The notes under the pieces were generated by a model. The model was not told the DNA's origin and did no database searches. It saw only the letters and a program-made list of their open reading frames with translations. DNA of 33,640 bases, from contig BBFS01000049.1 of the NCBI GenBank assembly GCA_001313365.1, positions 1 through 33,640 on the forward strand, given 5' to 3'. The position numbers and the translations under genes were made by a program. Below are positions 30,571 through 33,640 of the stretch, in pieces. Source of the DNA: Paenarthrobacter nitroguajacolicus JCM 14115 (GTDB lineage Bacteria; Actinomycetota; Actinomycetes; Actinomycetales; Micrococcaceae). Each line of letters opens with the position of its first letter. The first letter of the stretch is position 1.

Positions 30571-31573
30571 TCAGGACGCCGCAAGGTCCGCGATCTCCGC
30601 GGCGCCGGCAGCGAGCAGGAGCTCCGCCACTTCGATGCCGAGCAACGTGGCTCCGACTTCCGTGAGGCCGTCAGTGGCTTTCTTCTCGCGCACAGTCTTG
30701 GTGCCATCCACGGCACAGACCACTGCTTCAAGGTGCAGCATGCTGCCCTTGCGGAAGGCGTAGGCACCCACGGGAGCTGCGCAACCGGCTTCAAGCCTGG
30801 CCAGGACTGCACGCTCGGCCGTGACGGCGAGGCGGGTGTCGTCGTCGTTCAGCGCCGCAAGGGCCTGTGCGAGCACGCCGTTTGACCCTTCGGTGGAGCC
30901 CGCTGTACGCGGGGGGGCGTCGTTGGTCCGGCATTCGATGGCCAACGCTCCCTGTCCGGGCGCGGGAAGCATGACGTCGGATTCGAAGAACTCGCTGACA
31001 GTGTCCAGGCGGTCCATGCGCTCCAAGCCCGCAGCAGCCAACACCACGGCGTCGAGGTCACAGGACTTGCCCGGCACAACTTCCTCGGTGAGGTTTCCGG
31101 GCAATCCCGGGACACGACCGAGGCGCGTGTCCACGTTGCCTCGGATATCGAGTACCTCGATATCCGGACGTGCAGCCCGAAGCTGAGCGGCACGCCGTGG
31201 CGAGCCTGTGCCTACTTTGGCACCGCCCGGCAGTTCGGCGAGAGTCATACCGTCGCGTGCACAGAGAACGTCACGGACATCCACTCGCTTGGGAGTTGCT
31301 GCGATGCTCAGGCCAGGTGCGGCTCCCGTGGGCAGGTCCTTCAGGGAGTGCACGGCGACATCACAGGTATCAGCGAGAAGGGCATCACGCAGGGCAGCAA
31401 CGAATACGCCTGTGCCGCCCATCTGGGAAAGGGATCCGGTTTTGACGTCGCCCTCGGTCTTGATGTGCACGAGCTCTACGGGGGAAGCCGCCGACGGCAG
31501 CCAACTGGTCCGCAGTTTGCTGCGTCTGCGTCAGGGCAAGTTTGCTCGCCCTGGTGCCGATGCGAACAGTCAC
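30571..31573 (-). CDS. hemC: Porphobilinogen deaminase / hydroxymethylbilane synthase (HemC), one frameshift
   Basis: About 330 residues. [20 protein letters not shown] is the HemC N-terminus (GTG at 31573). CDVAVHSLKDLPTG, KVGTGSPRRAAQLRA, IRGNVDTRL and DVMLPAPGQGALAIEC line the active site, and LEAGCAAPVGAYAF contains the Cys that binds the dipyrromethane cofactor. It polymerises four porphobilinogens to hydroxymethylbilane. One extra C in a C5 tract at about 31484 shifts frame before LVHIKTEGDVKTG. G7 at 30911 adds one Pro. GTGA overlap with the hemH stop indicates translational coupling. Confidence 0.94.
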
Positions 31574-32792
31574 TTGGCAGCCTCCGGAGCCGGGTAGCGT
31601 CGTGGCCGATACCGATTCCGGCGCAACTTCGGAGATGACGGGTTTTGCCCCCCCGCGGAAGTTCTCGCAGCAGTTGGGACGGCAGACGTCGTACCAAGGC
31701 CCAGGTCGGTGACGTGGGGACGTTCGGCGATGTTGTTGTCCACTGTGCGTTCGCAGATCAGTCCACGAGGCCGGACACGAAAGCCGCGTGCGTACCGGTG
31801 TGGGCACACGGGTGGCCTCGATGTCCAGGTTCTTGCAGGTTTCCAGTGCCTCGGTGTCCAGATCCCAGGCAACTTCCATATGGTCGCTGACAAAGCCAAG
31901 GGGAACGATGACCACACCGCGGACGCTCGGGGGCGATCTCCTCAAGGTGGTCATTGATGTCCGGTTCCAGCCAGGGAATGTGCGGCGCGCCCGAGCGGGA
32001 CTGGTACACGAGGTCCCACGCCACGTTCGGCGCCACAGCGTCCATGATGGCTTTGGCATTGGCAAGGTGCTGTGCAGCATACGCGGAACCTTCCGCAAAT
32101 TCGCGCGGCTCGTCTTCGGACCTGCCTGCGGCCTCTGCATCCCGGGTAGGAATGGAGTGGGTGGCGAACAGCACTCGAATTTTCGAATCCGGGTCCGCTT
32201 CGCCAGCGGCGGCGAGCTTCCCACGGATCTCCTCCAGGCCGGCGGCAGTTCCCTCAAGGAACGGCTGCACTACGCCGGGGGTGGTCGAAGTACTGACGGA
32301 TCTTGTCCACTTCAAGCTTGCCGTCCAAACCGGTTTCGGTCAGCGCAATACCAATGTCTTCGCGGTACTGGCGGCAGCTGGAGTAACAGGAGTAGATGCT
32401 GGTGGTGAGCATCAGGATCCGGCGGTGTCCGGCGTCGTAAGCGTCCTGCAGGACCGGGGGGCGATGTACGGGTCCCAGTTTCGGTTGCCCCAAAGGACCG
32501 GCAATTCAATCGCCCGCTGTGCCAGTTCGGCCTCGATCGCCGCCTTCAGCTCACGGTTCTGCTGGTTGATGGGGCTGATTCCGCCAAAAGCCCGGTAGTG
32601 GTGCGAGACCTCTTCGAGGCGCTCGTCCGGGATCCCGCGGCCACGGGTGACGTTGCGCAGGAAGGGAATGACGTCATCCTGGCCTTCAGGACCACCAAAG
32701 GATGCGAGCAGCACGGCGTCGTACCGCTTGGGTTCCTGCCGCCCACGCTCAGTGACGGCGTTCGGTGCTGTGGAGATAACGGGCTGGGTCAT
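31570..32792 (-). CDS. hemH: Coproporphyrin ferrochelatase (HemH/CpfC), frame-broken
   Basis: About 405 residues. [20 protein letters not shown] and [16 protein letters not shown] are the ferrochelatase N-terminus; [39 protein letters not shown] and [20 protein letters not shown] are conserved core segments. The C-terminus [15 protein letters not shown] carries Cys like those that hold a [2Fe-2S] cluster in actinobacterial enzymes. It inserts iron into coproporphyrin III when HemQ is present. Breaks: two extra bases at 32456-32461, one extra at 32277-32281, a change near 31940, another near 31800-31690, and probably one near 31600. I take TGA at 31570-31572 as the stop because GTGA overlap with hemC is the rule in this cluster. 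Confidence 0.9.
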
Positions 32793-33492
32793 GCCAGGAC
32801 CTCGGCAATCTCGCAGCCGTGACGCGGCGGCCGGTATAGAAGGGGATTTCTTCGCGGACGTGGTGTCGCGCTTCCGTGGACCGCAGGTGGCGCATCAGGT
32901 CCACGAGGTCCACCAGTTCAGGTGCTTCAAGGCCGAGGATCCATTCCCAGTCGCCCAGGGCAAACGAGGAGACGGTGTTGGAAATGACCTGCGGGAATTC
33001 GCGCCCAAGAAGGCCATGGTCGCGGAGCATCTTGCCGCGCTCGTCCGTGGGCAGCAGGTACCACTCGTAGGAACGCACAAACGGGTAGACGCAGAGCCAG
33101 GTGCTGGGCTCGACACCGCGTGCGTAGGCGGGCACGTGGCTCTTGGAGAACTCAGCTTCGCGGTGCACGCCCATGGCGGACCAGACGATGTCGGTTCCCG
33201 CGAAGAGCTTGCTGCGGCGGATGGACCGAACAGCTGCCTGCAGGTCCTCTGGCTTGGGCCCATGGAGCCACACCATGATGTCAGCGTCCGAGCGCATGGC
33301 CGAGACGTCGTAGCTGCCCCCCCGGAGGATCACGCCGCCCTCCGCGAGCTTCTCCGCAAGGGCTTCGAATTCCTGTGCAGCATCGCCGCTGCGCAGGACG
33401 TCGGCCGAGCGCTTGAAGACCGTCCACAGCGTGTAGAACTGTTCTTCGGTTTCAGCAGTTTTAGTGACAGATTCGGCAGAAGTGTGGCTCAT
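32789..33492 (-). CDS. hemQ: Coproheme decarboxylase (HemQ, chlorite dismutase-like), one frameshift
   Basis: About 233 residues. [13 protein letters not shown] is the usual N-terminus, [35 protein letters not shown] and [14 protein letters not shown] are core motifs. The Tyr in VYPF aligns with the catalytic Tyr and the His in DHG with the axial heme ligand of Gram-positive HemQ. It decarboxylates coproheme to protoheme, the last step of the coproporphyrin route. One base lost near 32815 gives AARLPRSW in place of AAEIAEVLA; restored, TGA overlaps the hemH ATG (ATGA). C7 at 33317 adds a Gly in LRGGSYD. First complete gene of the cluster in this window. Confidence 0.93.
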
Positions 33493-33537
33493 GGTTCAAG
33501 TTTGCCCCGTGCCAGCCCCTAAGTCGAAACGGATCAG

Positions 33538-33554
33538 TTCTACAAGCCGTAGAA
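33538..33554. promoter_or_regulatory. Inverted repeat upstream of hemQ
   Basis: TTCTAC-AAGCC-GTAGAA, a perfect 6-base inverted repeat about 50 bases before the hemQ ATG, directly next to a CRP-like site. It could be a regulator operator for the heme cluster. Confidence 0.4.
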
Positions 33555-33569
33555 GTGATGCAAATCACA
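33554..33569. promoter_or_regulatory. CRP/GlxR-like binding site upstream of hemQ
   Basis: The minus strand reads TGTGATTTGCATCACT, against the CRP-family consensus TGTGA-N6-TCACA: nine of ten conserved positions match. It lies about 60-75 bases before the hemQ start and 11 bases after the preceding gene. Actinobacterial CRP relatives such as GlxR use this consensus. Confidence 0.5.
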
Positions 33570-33579
33570 AATCTGACAG

Positions 33580-33640
33580 TCAGCCGGCCCGTACGGCGGC
33601 GAGTTGCGCCCGCGTGTCAGCCACAACTGCGGCAAGGCCG
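33580..33640 (-). CDS. C-terminal end of a coproporphyrinogen/protoporphyrinogen oxidase-like gene, partial
   Basis: The minus strand gives GLAAVVADTRAQLAAVRAG then TGA at 33580-33582. Position upstream of hemQ and the GLAAVVADTR pattern resemble the FAD-enzyme tail of HemY/HemG (CgoX) in actinobacterial hem clusters. Only about 19 residues are visible, so the family is inferred from context. Confidence 0.5.
   Translation of the reverse strand, partial: GLAAVVADTRAQLAAVRAG

Larger units (their letters stand above)
1075..33323. other. Dispersed expanded G/C tracts over the whole window
   Basis: About 70 G or C tracts of 7-8 nt occur across genes, a tRNA and spacers. I saw no A/T tract of 7 or more. 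In-frame cases read as one extra Gly or Pro. Comparison with conserved motifs points to G4 or G5 plus three bases. Tracts of 5-6 more often coincide with frameshifts. See findings for positions. Confidence 0.85.

Noticed and set aside
1075..33323. Poly-G tracts as phase-variable contingency loci
   Set aside because: They occur in housekeeping heme, repair and tRNA genes at every few hundred bases, not in surface or restriction genes, and both tRNA copies are hit.
1..33640. Insertion sequences, CRISPR arrays, prophage or defence islands
   Set aside because: No transposase, integrase, regular spaced repeats or toxin/antitoxin-like genes were seen. The content is conserved chromosomal housekeeping.

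Overview
The window looks like chromosomal housekeeping DNA from a high-GC actinobacterium of the Micrococcaceae (Arthrobacter/Paenarthrobacter-like). The basis is codon and GC use, actinobacterial families (UPF0182, DUF2342 zincin, AdnAB, HemQ, UvrD2 with HRDC), and gene order. From memory, the order PDZ protease, zincin, uvrD2, nudC, adnB, adnA, alkyltransferase-like gene parallels Mycobacterium tuberculosis around Rv3193c-Rv3204.

Layout. 1-936: tail of a Gly-rich (TPM-type) protein and pspA. 1042-1848: a GntR/UTRA repressor. 1927-2441: two near-identical initiator tRNA modules, each with its own hairpin terminator. 2562-5569: a UPF0182 membrane protein. 5693-6845: a PDZ/Lon-like membrane protease, divergent from a zincin-type metalloprotease (7057-8526). 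8651-12417: a coupled minus-strand run nudC > uvrD2 > DUF45 metallopeptidase. 12602-13790: an aminoglycoside-phosphotransferase-fold protein. 13839-21179: a coupled run alkyltransferase-like > adnA > adnB, i.e. the AdnAB recombination helicase-nuclease. 21246-21964: a DEDDh exonuclease. 22286-24757: a polar-amino-acid ABC importer (lipoprotein, permease, ATPase). 24844-26137: a GH3 lipoprotein. 26253-33640: a heme cluster on the minus strand, [hemG/hemY end] > hemQ > hemH/cpfC > hemC > hemD > hemB > LLM flavin oxidoreductase > hemL. This is the coproporphyrin-dependent route from glutamate-1-semialdehyde to heme, with stop/start overlaps at most junctions.

The dominant anomaly is not a gene. 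About 70 G or C tracts of 7-8 nt are scattered over the whole window. Where conserved motifs allow a comparison, most look like a G4 (or G5) tract lengthened by exactly three bases. Other G4 tracts are lengthened by one or two, and many GG or GGG tracts have lost one base. Nearly every long gene is therefore split across frames although its full-length protein can be read by hopping frames. Both copies of the essential initiator tRNA carry different G-tract lesions. I read this as a sequence-quality artefact, not biology. Coordinates below give the inferred full gene; most genes would not translate as one frame from this text. I found no convincing undescribed system, mobile element or CRISPR array.
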